Notes under the pieces: generated by a model
Seen by the model: only the letters and a program-made list of their open reading frames with translations
What the model was told of the DNA's origin: nothing
The model's database searches: none
Made by a program: the position numbers and the translations under genes
Part shown: piece by piece, positions 1 through 8,642 of the stretch
How the letters are laid out: each line of letters opens with the position of its first letter
Numbering within the stretch: the first letter of the stretch is position 1
Assembly (NCBI RefSeq): GCF_001421415.1
Contig: NZ_LMKH01000038.1
Span: 1-58,200, forward strand
Direction of reading: 5' to 3'
DNA from: Sphingomonas sp. Leaf208
GTDB taxonomy: Bacteria > Pseudomonadota > Alphaproteobacteria > Sphingomonadales > Sphingomonadaceae
Length of the DNA stretch: 58,200 nt

Positions 1-1
1 G

Positions 2-385
2 CGCAAGGGCGATCTGGCCAAGGCCATCAACTACATGCTGTCACGCTGGGACAGCTTTGCCCGCTTCGTGTCTGACGGCAGGATCTGCATGACCAACAAT
101 CCTGTCCTGAGCGAAGCCGAAGGGGCCGCGGAACGCCGGGTGAGAACCGTCGCGGTCGGGCGCCGGAACTGGACCTTCTGCGGCTCTGACCGCGGCGGTG
201 ACCGTGCGGCCGCCATGTACACGCTGATCCAGACCTGCCGCCTCAACGATGTCGACCCACATGCTTGGCTGCGCGAGGTCATCGCGCAGATCTCCGACCA
301 TCCGCAGAACCGACTTCACGAGCTATTGCCGTGGGAATGGAAAGCTTGGCAGCAGCGCCCCGAAGCCATCGCGCAAGCCGCGTAG
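2..385 (+). pseudogene. IS66-family transposase (TnpC) C-terminal fragment
   Basis: The reading frame is open from base 2 to a stop at 383-385 and encodes the C-terminal part of an IS66 TnpC transposase. Family hallmarks are the GRICMTNN...AAERRVR segment, the GRRNW and GSDRGGDRAA blocks, and the C-terminal HELLPWEW motif. The gene is cut by the window edge, so its intactness upstream is unknown. The conserved NN-AAER junction is interrupted in frame by eight extra residues at bases 101-124, which match a small interspersed palindromic unit. That insertion lies beside a conserved motif and probably harms activity. No accessory tnpA or tnpB genes are visible here. Confidence 0.85.
101..124. 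repeat. 24-bp REP-like unit inserted in the transposase
   Basis: Bases 101-124 contain the core GTCCTGAGCGAAGCCGAAGG. From memory this resembles a short interspersed unit common in sphingomonad genomes, whose reverse complement reads PFGFAQDR when translated. It sits exactly between the codons for the conserved asparagines and the AAER residues of TnpC, adding eight codons without a frameshift. The family identification is from memory, not from a search. Confidence 0.55.
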
Positions 386-417
386 CATCAGTCGCGCCAA
401 ACTAGCACGCTCACCGA

Positions 418-1035
418 ATGCATACCATGAAAGTGCATAGGCGGCTGCTACAGCGGAAAGGCGAAAGCCGCGAGGAACGGCGTCACGATGGCCGGGTCGC
501 CGACGACCTGCGCAACACCCGCCAGTGCTCCGTCGGGTTGGAGATCACCTGCAACAATGATGAGAAGGAGCGTGTCGCCTTCGCGCCCGTCTTTTGCGAC
601 CGCGGGGCGATGGGCCACGTCGCAACAACGGGCGGCATTACTGCCGAGGACGGCCAGGACCTGATGGTCGCCATGGTCAAGCATCGCTACGGACAGGTGT
701 ACCGCGTGTCCGGACCAATTGAGTGGCTTACCGATAACGGCAGCTGCTACACCGCTCGCAACACTCACGCCTTCGCCCGGGGCATTGGACTGATCCCGCG
801 TACGATACCGGTTGGCAGTCCTCAATCGAACGGCATGGCGGAGGCGTTCGATCGCACCCTCACTCGAGATTATGTCCGCGTGAACCCCAGGCCAGATGCG
901 CAGAGTTTTACCAACCAACTGCCCGGCTGGTTCGCGAGGTGCATCCGCATCGTGTTGCTCGCTATCGTTCACCCCGCGAGTTCATCGCGCAAACCTGCGA
1001 GCCCGTGTCAGGCCTATGGGGGAGCATCATCTTGA
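418..1035 (+). pseudogene. IS3-family transposase OrfB remnant (integrase core)
   Basis: This encodes the DDE integrase core of an IS3-family OrfB: RRHDGRV, then WLTDNGSCY with its Asp, then SPQSNGMAEAF with the partner region. It starts well inside the family's usual OrfB, so the first roughly 80 residues and OrfA are missing. Near base 935 a small deletion removes the DHYN part of the usual WFDHYNEVHPH motif and shifts the frame. The rest of the C-terminus (EVHPHRVARYRSPREFI) continues in the +1 frame from about 935 to 1030. It is dead on both counts. Confidence 0.85.
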
Positions 1036-1231
1036 ACGACGTCCCACAATGGAAGCTAACACATTCAATTCCACCAGAAGTCGTGAAATTGTTCGCCATT
1101 CGACATGCCTATAAGAGTGATTACAGTAACACAATGATACCAGCGCACTTTGACGGCCCCCGCCGCCCGCAACTATGGCGGACAGAGCGACGGCAGCGTT
1201 CTTCACCCAAACCGCGGCTTCTCCATTACCT

Positions 1232-2791
1232 TCACCGGCGAATGCTGGGTGGCTCCGTATCGGGGATCGGCGCCCGCCCGCTGGGATCGACGGGATAGGA
1301 CGTCGCCAGCGCCCCTTGCGGAGGCGCGGCTGTTGCAGGCGCAAACTGCGGTGTGCCGGGGGGGGCGGAAAGCACCGGCGCTGCACGAGTGTCGCCGTTT
1401 GGTTTCTGGAGCTTGTCGAGTGGTTGCAGGATTAGTTGAAACGGCCCGATCTGACTACGTCGCTGGCGCTCCAGATTGTTTGCGGGATCATAGGCTGCGG
1501 GTACGTTGGTGAGCGCAGCTGCCTGCAGTCTGCCAAGATAGGCGAGTAAGTTTGCCTGACCAGCGTAGTGGTTGTACTCGGCATTAGCGACGATGAGCTG
1601 GGCATTGAGAAGCCGCTGTTCGGAATCTAGCACCTCAAAATTTGATCGGAATCCCTCTGCAAACCCGCGACGCACGCCTTCTAACGCACTTTGTGCCGCA
1701 ATGGATGCTGCGCGCCCGGCATCCAGCTGCTCCTGCGCAGTAATCGTTTGATTCCAGCTCGTTAGCACGGCCTGATTGACCTGCCGGCGGGTATCCTCAA
1801 TCTGGAAGCCGAGTTGCTGTGCCTGTGCTGTCGCCGCCCGTACCCGCGATCCGATCACGCCCGACGATAGGAGCGGCATGCTGAAGTTTACCGCACCTGA
1901 CACGGCACGCCCTAGATCACCGGTTTGGTAAGTTACTGGGCTAATATAGCCGTAGCTACCCTGCAACGAGATCGTTGGCGCACGTTCCGCCCGCGCCGCA
2001 GCGACGCGCTGCCGTCCGGCGCGTTCGTTGAGAATAGTCTGCCAAAGGGACGGGCTTTCGGCATTAGCTGTTCGATAGGCTGCGTCGATTGTCGGGGGGA
2101 GACCAGGGAGCGGAGCTTCCACGTCTAATACACCTGGCGTCCGTCCGACGACCGTGGTGAACCGCGCGCGGCTCTGCTCGAGACTGGCGCGCGCTTGCGC
2201 CAGCGAAGATCGGATGATCAGCAACTGTGCTTCCGCTTGCGCGATGTCGGTACGCGTCAGATCACCGCCCCGTTCACGCGCCCGCGCTTGGGCAGCCTGA
2301 CGTTCGTAGGATTGGACCGACCGCTCCTGGATGCCAACGATGGCAGCGTCGCGTCGCACCGAGACGTACGAGTCTACCACTTCCAGCAGGATAAAGTTTT
2401 CAACCTCGCGCAACCGCTCGCGACCGGAAAGGATGTCCGCTTCGGCCGCCGAAACCTGCGCTGCAGTGCGCCCACCGTTAAGTAGGATCTGTTGAGCACT
2501 GACGGCAAAACCCATAGTCTTACGGGTGTTGGTACCGAACCCTTGGGCAAACAGGCTGCGCTGACGCTGTTCGTCGTAAGCAAAATTGCCGACAAGCGTT
2601 GCGTTCAGACGATACGGCGATGCCGCTTGGATAAGTTGCTCGTCAATTGACCGAAGTTCGGCGCGCTGCGCTTCAAGCCGAGGGTTGTTGCGATACGCAT
2701 CCGCAATCGCCTGTGCCAAGCTATCCGCCTGTGCGGCGGTCGCCATCATGCACGCAGAGGCGGCAAGCGCCCCGAACCATGCCCGTTTCAT
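1232..2791 (-). CDS. TolC-family outer membrane channel protein
   Basis: This 519-residue protein has a signal peptide (cleavage predicted after AQA, about residue 22) and two outer-membrane-efflux repeats typical of TolC. These have long alanine, glutamine and arginine-rich helices (around 30-240 and 250-440) and strand segments. The last 65 residues are Pro/Ala-rich and look unstructured. A run of eight C on the coding strand (bases 1358-1365) lies in that tail. It would form the outer membrane exit duct for the type I secretion pair at 7.2-10.4 kb, since no other TolC is present in the window. It diverges from the Wza-like gene at 2,936, so the 144-bp gap probably carries two promoters. 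Assignment to the type I system rather than to polysaccharide export is inference. Confidence 0.88.
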   Translation of the reverse strand: MKRAWFGALAASACMMATAAQADSLAQAIADAYRNNPRLEAQRAELRSIDEQLIQAASPYRLNATLVGNFAYDEQRQRSLFAQGFGTNTRKTMGFAVSAQQILLNGGRTAAQVSAAEADILSGRERLREVENFILLEVVDSYVSVRRDAAIVGIQERSVQSYERQAAQARARERGGDLTRTDIAQAEAQLLIIRSSLAQARASLEQSRARFTTVVGRTPGVLDVEAPLPGLPPTIDAAYRTANAESPSLWQTILNERAGRQRVAAARAERAPTISLQGSYGYISPVTYQTGDLGRAVSGAVNFSMPLLSSGVIGSRVRAATAQAQQLGFQIEDTRRQVNQAVLTSWNQTITAQEQLDAGRAASIAAQSALEGVRRGFAEGFRSNFEVLDSEQRLLNAQLIVANAEYNHYAGQANLLAYLGRLQAAALTNVPAAYDPANNLERQRRSQIGPFQLILQPLDKLQKPNGDTRAAPVLSAPPGTPQFAPATAAPPQGALATSYPVDPSGRAPIPDTEPPSIRR

Positions 2792-2935
2792 TGATGCCCC
2801 GATCCTATTCCCTGTCTATTCTGACACGTTTACCATCGCCAACCGCACTTGCCAACGAGTGTTGAGAGCAGGAAGCCCGTGCTGGCGCGGGCGTGATACT
2901 CTCGATATAGGCACATGACAGGGTAGGAGACGGCA

Positions 2936-3511
2936 ATGACGGGTAAATTTGGACCGGCAGCGATTCTGACGGGCAGTTTCGTGCTGATCCTCTCAAGCTG
3001 TTCGGCATCCCGACCGCCAGCGCTGCCAAGTGACTTGGCGGCGAAGCCTGCCGATGTCTATCGTCTGGGACTGGGCGATAAATTGCGTGTGAACGTTTAC
3101 GGTGAGCCCGCGCTTAGCGGCGAATATCAAATTGGCGGCAGTGGCGCGGTGACCATGCCGTTGATCGGCGATGTTCGCGCGGTCGGATTGAGCGCTCGGG
3201 AACTTGAGAGTGCGCTCATCCAACGTTATACGGCGGGTTATCTTAAATCGCCGAAAATCGCGGTTGAGGTATACGATTTCCGACCTTATTTCATTCTTGG
3301 GGAGGTTCAGCGCCCCGGTCGCTTCCCGTCGACCGAAGCGACCACGGTGCTCGGTGCGATCGCAACTGCGGGCGGGTTTAGCTATCGCGCGAACAAGAAG
3401 CGCGCATTCCTGCGCCGAGCTGGCACCGACCAGGAATATGAGATTGATCTGGCCAAGGATGTCCGAATTCTTCCAGGTGATGTGCTTCGAATCGGCGAGC
3501 GCTATTTTTAA
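2936..3511 (+). CDS. Wza/GumB-like polysaccharide export lipoprotein
   Basis: This 191-residue protein has a lipoprotein signal with the lipobox LSSC and acylated Cys22. A polysaccharide-export (Poly_export) domain follows at about 38-125 (YRLGLGDKLRVNVYGEP, then MPLIGDVRAVGLS). An SLBB-like segment follows at about 115-190 (FILGEVQRPGRFP, then ILPGDVLRIGERYF). It is the short form, without the C-terminal transmembrane helix of E. coli Wza, and resembles GelD/SpsD of sphingan clusters. It should form the outer membrane or periplasmic exit for an exopolysaccharide. It is followed after 31 bp by a beta-barrel gene. The cognate Wzz/BY-kinase is probably the convergent gene ending at 5,080. Confidence 0.88.
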   Translation: MTGKFGPAAILTGSFVLILSSCSASRPPALPSDLAAKPADVYRLGLGDKLRVNVYGEPALSGEYQIGGSGAVTMPLIGDVRAVGLSARELESALIQRYTAGYLKSPKIAVEVYDFRPYFILGEVQRPGRFPSTEATTVLGAIATAGGFSYRANKKRAFLRRAGTDQEYEIDLAKDVRILPGDVLRIGERYF

Positions 3512-3542
3512 TCGGCCGCCACATCAGGGGGAAAGAATTACG

Positions 3543-4955
3543 ATGTGTAAGCCGATCGCAATCTCGGCGGCAGTCGCCCTGATCGGGCTACCGACCGTCG
3601 CCTTGGGCCAGACCGCCGATTCAAGCCCGGGCGCACTGACACTTCCAGATCCCGGCACGCCCGTAGCGACCGACCGCAGTTCCGACACGCTGATCGGCAT
3701 TCCATCGCTACGCCTGCCCCGCGGTGATACATTGACCAACGGAGGCGACGGTCCTGTCGTCGGTGTCAGTTCCGGTCGTCGTGGTTCCACAGTAGCAACT
3801 CGCGCACGACCTGATTTCGATGCCGCCGGCATACCGGTTGGAGGCTTCACTTTGTTCCCGGTGGGAAGCTTGGCCCTGACGTATGACGGCAACGTCTTCA
3901 ATGGCCGGCAGAACCAAGTCAGCGATATCGCAGCAAATGCGAGGCTTGCAGCAGTGATGCGGTCCAACTGGTCGCGCCATCAAGTCCTCCTCAGCGGGTT
4001 TATCAACGAGCGTGCCTATGCAACCTATACGTCCGAAAGCGGTGTTACTTATCGCGCTCGCGCGCTGGGGCGTTACGACATTGGCATCGATACTAAGGTG
4101 ACAGCCGAAATAGGCCGCGAACGAATATTTTTGCAACGGACTGCGCTAACCGAGGTTCTATCGACTCGCCAACCGATTCGCTATGACTTGACGTCAGGCG
4201 CTCTTGGTATAAGCCGTGAATTGGGACGATTGCGTGCATCAGCGCAAGGTTACGCCGCTCGCTATGACTATAACGATGCTGAGCGCATCGACGGCACCCC
4301 TATCGCACAGCAATTTCGCTCCTACGATTTGTACCGCGGTTCGCTACAACTAGGCTACGCTTTGGATACAGGGCCGGTTGTTTTCATTCAAGGCATCGCG
4401 GATGCTCGCCGCTACCGTTTCCCGGCACCCCCGATTGATCGGGATTCTAATACGACCGAAATTTTAATCGGCCTGTCGAGCGACATCACGCCGCTGCTAC
4501 GGGGCCGCATCGGAATCGGTTATATTCACGCCGATTTTAAGCAAGCGACCATCGCAAGTAGGGGGGCGCCGAGCTTCGACGTCGACTTGGATTATCTCGC
4601 TACAGAATTAACCACGGTTCACCTGTCAGGACGCCGCTACTTCCAGAACGTGTCGCTAGCGGTGTCGCCAGGTGTGCTAAATACCGAGGCTACGCTTGGC
4701 GTAGATCATGAGTTGTTGCGCAATCTGATCCTTTCAGGCGAGATTTTATACAGACAGACCGACTTCATCGCGTCGGGTGGCAAAGGCTCTGCCCTAGGCG
4801 CAGAAGGGAAAAGTCAGCTCTACATCAATCGTCGGTTGCGGGCCAACGCAGGGTTAGGCTATTTCTACAGTCGTCGCAGCAATATCATTGCCAGCGAGAT
4901 TCCGCGCAACGTCGGCCAAGTTCAAGCTACCATCGGCCTTTCGTTTGCTATGTAG
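3543..4955 (+). CDS. Outer membrane beta-barrel protein of the exopolysaccharide locus
   Basis: This 470-residue protein starts at ATG 3543 behind a G/A-rich ribosome site (AGGGGGAAAG). A much longer open frame exists upstream but overlaps the preceding gene out of frame. A signal peptide ends near residue 22 (VALG-QTA). A low-complexity linker runs to about residue 95, followed by repeated amphipathic strands ending in an aromatic or hydrophobic residue (GLSFAM at the C-terminus). This fits a putative beta-barrel porin-2 type protein. Such genes sit beside wza homologues in sphingan loci and may help polymer exit, but the exact role is unknown. It shares a transcription unit with the lipoprotein upstream and is closed by a hairpin at 5,047-5,072. 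Confidence 0.8.
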   Translation: MCKPIAISAAVALIGLPTVALGQTADSSPGALTLPDPGTPVATDRSSDTLIGIPSLRLPRGDTLTNGGDGPVVGVSSGRRGSTVATRARPDFDAAGIPVGGFTLFPVGSLALTYDGNVFNGRQNQVSDIAANARLAAVMRSNWSRHQVLLSGFINERAYATYTSESGVTYRARALGRYDIGIDTKVTAEIGRERIFLQRTALTEVLSTRQPIRYDLTSGALGISRELGRLRASAQGYAARYDYNDAERIDGTPIAQQFRSYDLYRGSLQLGYALDTGPVVFIQGIADARRYRFPAPPIDRDSNTTEILIGLSSDITPLLRGRIGIGYIHADFKQATIASRGAPSFDVDLDYLATELTTVHLSGRRYFQNVSLAVSPGVLNTEATLGVDHELLRNLILSGEILYRQTDFIASGGKGSALGAEGKSQLYINRRLRANAGLGYFYSRRSNIIASEIPRNVGQVQATIGLSFAM

Positions 4956-5046
4956 ACTTTAATAAGTGATGTATTTTATCGCTCGAGTCGCTCTTCAGCC
5001 CTAACAGATTGTAATCTCTGCTATCAATTCGAAGCAATGCCGGAAT

Positions 5047-5072
5047 GGCCGACACGTATGGCTATGTCGGCC
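5047..5072 (+). terminator. Hairpin between convergent genes
   Basis: An 8-bp perfect stem (GGCCGACA / TGTCGGCC) with a 10-nt loop lies between the barrel gene (+) and the kinase gene (-). A moderately T-rich TATTTCCTT follows on the + strand. It probably ends the + transcript and may act in both directions. Confidence 0.6.
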
Positions 5073-5079
5073 TATTTCC

Positions 5080-7209
5080 TTAAGCGTAATACTGTTTAAA
5101 TTTGTTGTAATACATCATTTCGTCACCGTAACCGGAACGCGCCTGCTCTTTCATGTTAACTAGGGTCAGCGCTGCGCCCTGAACATGGGCACCGGCACGC
5201 CCCAGCATATCTAGCGCCAGTCGCGATGCATTGGCCGGGGTATGCCGCCAGCGGGTAACGAACAGTACGCCATCAGCCATAGCTGCGACCACACGCGCTT
5301 CGGCGAGGGGCAGGACTGGTGCGGTGTCGAGCACAACCAGATCGAACTGATTACAAAGGTCGGTAACGAGCTTTTGCATTACCGGTGCGACCAGTAGATC
5401 ATAATCAGACGTCTTGGACGTGCCTTGGGCCAGAATATAGGCACCGGAGACTGTGTCGCGTATCAGAGCTGCATCTAAAGCTATCTCGCCCTTCAGAACC
5501 TCTGTCAGACCGCTGTTGACTTGGCCAACCATTGTACGGCTCGATGCACGACGACGTACGTCGCAATCCACCAGCACGACGCGTTGCCCTGCCAACGCAG
5601 CAGATCTGGCGAGGCAGATCGCTGTTGTAGTCTTTCCCTCTCCCGGCAAAGCGGATGTAACCGCCAGAGAGCGGATGATCTGGTCAGCGTGACCAATGCG
5701 CAAGGCACCGCGGATCGACCGGAATGCCTCTCCAAAAACGGATCCGCCGTGCTCAACGAGGTAATTTGCCGGACCCATTGGATCGTTCCGGGGCATTGAT
5801 ACACCAGGAACGGTCTTGAGGTCAGGTACGCTGCCCATCACTGGAACACCTAGCTCCGTCTCGACATCCTGTCGCGACTTCAAGCCGTTTTCAAAAAACT
5901 CTAATACGAGCACTAACAGAGCTGCGGCGAGTATGGCCGCTAATAGGCCACCGCCAGCGAATAGCGTTAGCATGGGCGAGGTTGCTGAATTGGGCACCGT
6001 TGCGCGTGAGATGACATAGGCATTGCTCTGATCGGTGCCTTGACCGGCAACCGATTGACGGTAACGATCTAGCAGCGTCTGATAGAGACCGCGCACCGAG
6101 TCCGCGTTGCGCTGAAGCTCTGCAAGCTGAACAGATGCCGCATTGCCGGCGGCCAAACCACCCTCCGCACGGCTCAACGACGAACGAATGGCAGAAGACC
6201 TGCCGCTCGCGACTTGGACGTCACTTTGTGCACCCGAGCGCACCCTGCTGGTTTCCGCAGCTATGCTGCGGTCGATATCTGCAAGCTGCCGCTCGATTTT
6301 GGCGAGGTCGGGGTGAAGCGAACCATAGCGACCAGCCAGATCAGCGCGCTGCGCACTCAACTGAGCCTGCTGGCTCCGCAATTCACGAAGCAGGTTGCTG
6401 GCCTCACTTTGTGTCGAGGAAGACCTCAGCGCGGATAAACGTGCCTGGGCAGCCGCTTGATCGGCCTGTGCGCCGGCAAGCTGGGTATTAAGTACCGAAA
6501 TCTCCTGCTGGACGGCGGTGCTGTCCTTTTGCACGTCGATCAGATTGGTCGCTGCACGGTATCGCGCGACCGCCGATTCCGCCTGTATCACCTGGCCGCG
6601 CAACTGAGAGATGCGATCGGCAAGCAATTTGCCTTCTCTCCCGCGCGCGCCTTCCTTATCCCCGCGCTGGTCGAGAATATACTGGTCGACTACCGCGTTC
6701 GGAATGCTCGCCGCAAGCTGCGGATCGGTGGAATCGAAACCAACCGTTATCGCATAGGACAGACCGGTACGTTTGACCTGCAAGCCACCACGCACCTTGC
6801 TAATGGCAGCACTCCGTGCACCAACGGTAGTCACCGGCTGACCGCCCGTAGGACGCGCGACTGTTGACACTCCAAGTCGATCAACGACTTCTTCGGCAAG
6901 ACGTGTCGATGTAAGAACCTGTACTGCCGTATCGACGGTAGGCGAATCCGTGGGCAGTGAAGCTTGCGTATCCTGCCCAGCCATGAGCTCATCGACACGC
7001 CGGTCAAGCGCCAATACGGCGCTTGCCGTAAATCGCCGTGGTGCTGCGACATATGCGATAGCGGTGAGCGCTAGAACAACCAGCATCGCCCCGACGATCC
7101 ACCATTGGCGACGGCGGATCGTAGCGAAAATCCGCTTCAGATCTATCAGCTTGGCGCCGGTTTCCCGGTCAAACTGTTCGTCTGTCACATGTGAACCCGC
7201 CATATCCAT
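5080..7209 (-). CDS. Wzz domain fused to tyrosine kinase (BY-kinase), exopolysaccharide chain-length control
   Basis: This is a fused co-polymerase and kinase. It has an N-terminal Wzz domain with one membrane helix near residues 36-56 and long coiled-coil periplasmic segments. A second helix lies near 410-435, followed by a cytoplasmic BY-kinase with Walker A (LPGEGKTTTA), Walker A' (VVLVDCDVRRR) and Walker B (LVVLDTAPV). The C-terminus is tyrosine-rich (MMYYNKFKQYYA), as expected for an autophosphorylated tail. A GTG at 7257 would add 16 residues, but ATG 7209 has a better Shine-Dalgarno (AAGGGA, 6-nt spacing). It is the last gene of the murB-murA-ABC-HlyD operon. In gellan-type clusters the two parts are separate genes (GelC and GelE); here they are one protein. 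Confidence 0.9.
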   Translation of the reverse strand: MDMAGSHVTDEQFDRETGAKLIDLKRIFATIRRRQWWIVGAMLVVLALTAIAYVAAPRRFTASAVLALDRRVDELMAGQDTQASLPTDSPTVDTAVQVLTSTRLAEEVVDRLGVSTVARPTGGQPVTTVGARSAAISKVRGGLQVKRTGLSYAITVGFDSTDPQLAASIPNAVVDQYILDQRGDKEGARGREGKLLADRISQLRGQVIQAESAVARYRAATNLIDVQKDSTAVQQEISVLNTQLAGAQADQAAAQARLSALRSSSTQSEASNLLRELRSQQAQLSAQRADLAGRYGSLHPDLAKIERQLADIDRSIAAETSRVRSGAQSDVQVASGRSSAIRSSLSRAEGGLAAGNAASVQLAELQRNADSVRGLYQTLLDRYRQSVAGQGTDQSNAYVISRATVPNSATSPMLTLFAGGGLLAAILAAALLVLVLEFFENGLKSRQDVETELGVPVMGSVPDLKTVPGVSMPRNDPMGPANYLVEHGGSVFGEAFRSIRGALRIGHADQIIRSLAVTSALPGEGKTTTAICLARSAALAGQRVVLVDCDVRRRASSRTMVGQVNSGLTEVLKGEIALDAALIRDTVSGAYILAQGTSKTSDYDLLVAPVMQKLVTDLCNQFDLVVLDTAPVLPLAEARVVAAMADGVLFVTRWRHTPANASRLALDMLGRAGAHVQGAALTLVNMKEQARSGYGDEMMYYNKFKQYYA

Positions 7210-7259
7210 CTTGCTTCCCTTACGCTTTGGCACCAGCCCAGACACACTCGCGCTCACTC

Positions 7260-8642
7260 TTAGCGCTCGTGCAGCGACCGAGAGAAGGTTTCGGTCAACG
7301 GATCAAGCATATATTGCAGCGCAGTACGTTTGCGCAGCTTGATCAAGACCGCCACCGGTACACCTGCCCGAATGCCGGTATCGTTACCACGTACCGCCTC
7401 CAACTGAGCGAGCTGGTCCTTTGGAACGACAATCTCGGCAGTGAAAAAGTTTCGGCCGCTCTGCTCGTCATGAAGACTGTCAGCAGAGACGTTCTGCACG
7501 CGCCCTAGCAAGATAGGAAGATCACGCTCATGCAACGACAGGAAACGGACTTCCGCTTCGACACCCTCGGTAACGCCGTCGATATCGCTTGGCTGAAAAT
7601 TGGCCTTGATGATGAGCGGTGCGGCATCTGGAACAATGTCCATGATCGGTTGCCCAGCCTGAACTACCCCTCCGCGCGAGAAAATCCGCAGGCCAACAAC
7701 TCTACCGGAAACGGGGGCGCGGATGACCGTTCGCTCCAGTTGTTCCTTAGCCGCGATCAACTTGGGCATCGCTTCGTTCAGCTGAAACTGCGTGTCACGC
7801 AGCAGGGCAGCGCTGTCCTCGACATATTTACGCGACGTGGCGATCACCTGTTCGCGTGTCTGACCGATCTGCTGGCGCGCCGCAGCTGCACGTGACGCAT
7901 AATCGGCGTCGGCACCCTGCAACTGTTGAATCGATCGTTCAATTGCCCGCACCGAGTTACGTGATACATAGCCTTCGTCGGCCAACTTACGGGTGCTTTC
8001 GAGCTGTTGCTGAAGCGACTCGCGTTGGGCGATACTAGCCCGCGATTGCGCGGTGTAACCGACCGACTGGCTAGCAACCTCGGCCTCTTGCTGCCGCAAT
8101 ACCGCACGGTTCGATGCAAGCGAATTACCGCGCGCGTTGACCTGCGCTAACTGAATGCGCTTGGCTCGGTCGACCAGTTGCACATCGTCTCCCGTGGCCT
8201 GCGCGAACGTCGCAGGCCATTGAATGGCGCCCCCACGGATGTCGGCTTCTAATCGGGCCCGCTGCGCCTGAAGGTCGATCACGCTACCTGCCAACGCACG
8301 CTCAGTCGCAGCGACCTCAGCCCCCTGCAAGCGGATCAAGACTTGGCCGTCCTTGACGTGCTGTCCCTCGCGCACGTCAAGCGCCTGGACAATCCCGCCG
8401 TCCCGGTGTTGAACGGTCTGACGATTGCCCGATACCGATACTTGGCCTTCGCCTTGTGCCGCTGCGTCGAGCCGCGCGAAGGCAGCCCATCCGCCTAGTA
8501 TAACGAAAAAAACAATTGCAACGATCCAACCAATCCATAGCGCATCTCGCGGCGAGTCCTCGAGAGCCATTCGCTCACGGATCGTCTGTCCTATCGGGGC
8601 GACACCGCCCTGAACATGCGGAATAATGGTACCCGAACTCAC
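7260..8642 (-). CDS. HlyD/PrtE-family type I secretion periplasmic adaptor
   Basis: This 460-residue protein has a single N-terminal membrane helix (about 36-56) after a short cytoplasmic tail. A biotinyl-lipoyl-like half-motif and long coiled-coil hairpin (about 80-310) follow, then a C-terminal beta-barrel/lipoyl region. It links the inner membrane ABC exporter to the TolC-like duct. Its GTG start overlaps the stop of the ABC gene by 4 nt (GTGA), which indicates translational coupling. It corresponds in type and position to AtrB of sphingan clusters, which also lies near the priming transferase gene. Confidence 0.92.
   Translation of the reverse strand: MSSGTIIPHVQGGVAPIGQTIRERMALEDSPRDALWIGWIVAIVFFVILGGWAAFARLDAAAQGEGQVSVSGNRQTVQHRDGGIVQALDVREGQHVKDGQVLIRLQGAEVAATERALAGSVIDLQAQRARLEADIRGGAIQWPATFAQATGDDVQLVDRAKRIQLAQVNARGNSLASNRAVLRQQEAEVASQSVGYTAQSRASIAQRESLQQQLESTRKLADEGYVSRNSVRAIERSIQQLQGADADYASRAAAARQQIGQTREQVIATSRKYVEDSAALLRDTQFQLNEAMPKLIAAKEQLERTVIRAPVSGRVVGLRIFSRGGVVQAGQPIMDIVPDAAPLIIKANFQPSDIDGVTEGVEAEVRFLSLHERDLPILLGRVQNVSADSLHDEQSGRNFFTAEIVVPKDQLAQLEAVRGNDTGIRAGVPVAVLIKLRKRTALQYMLDPLTETFSRSLHER

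Noticed and set aside
3204..3542. Long N-terminal extension of the barrel gene frame
   Set aside because: It overlaps the lipoprotein gene out of frame, whereas ATG 3543 has a ribosome site and begins a signal peptide.
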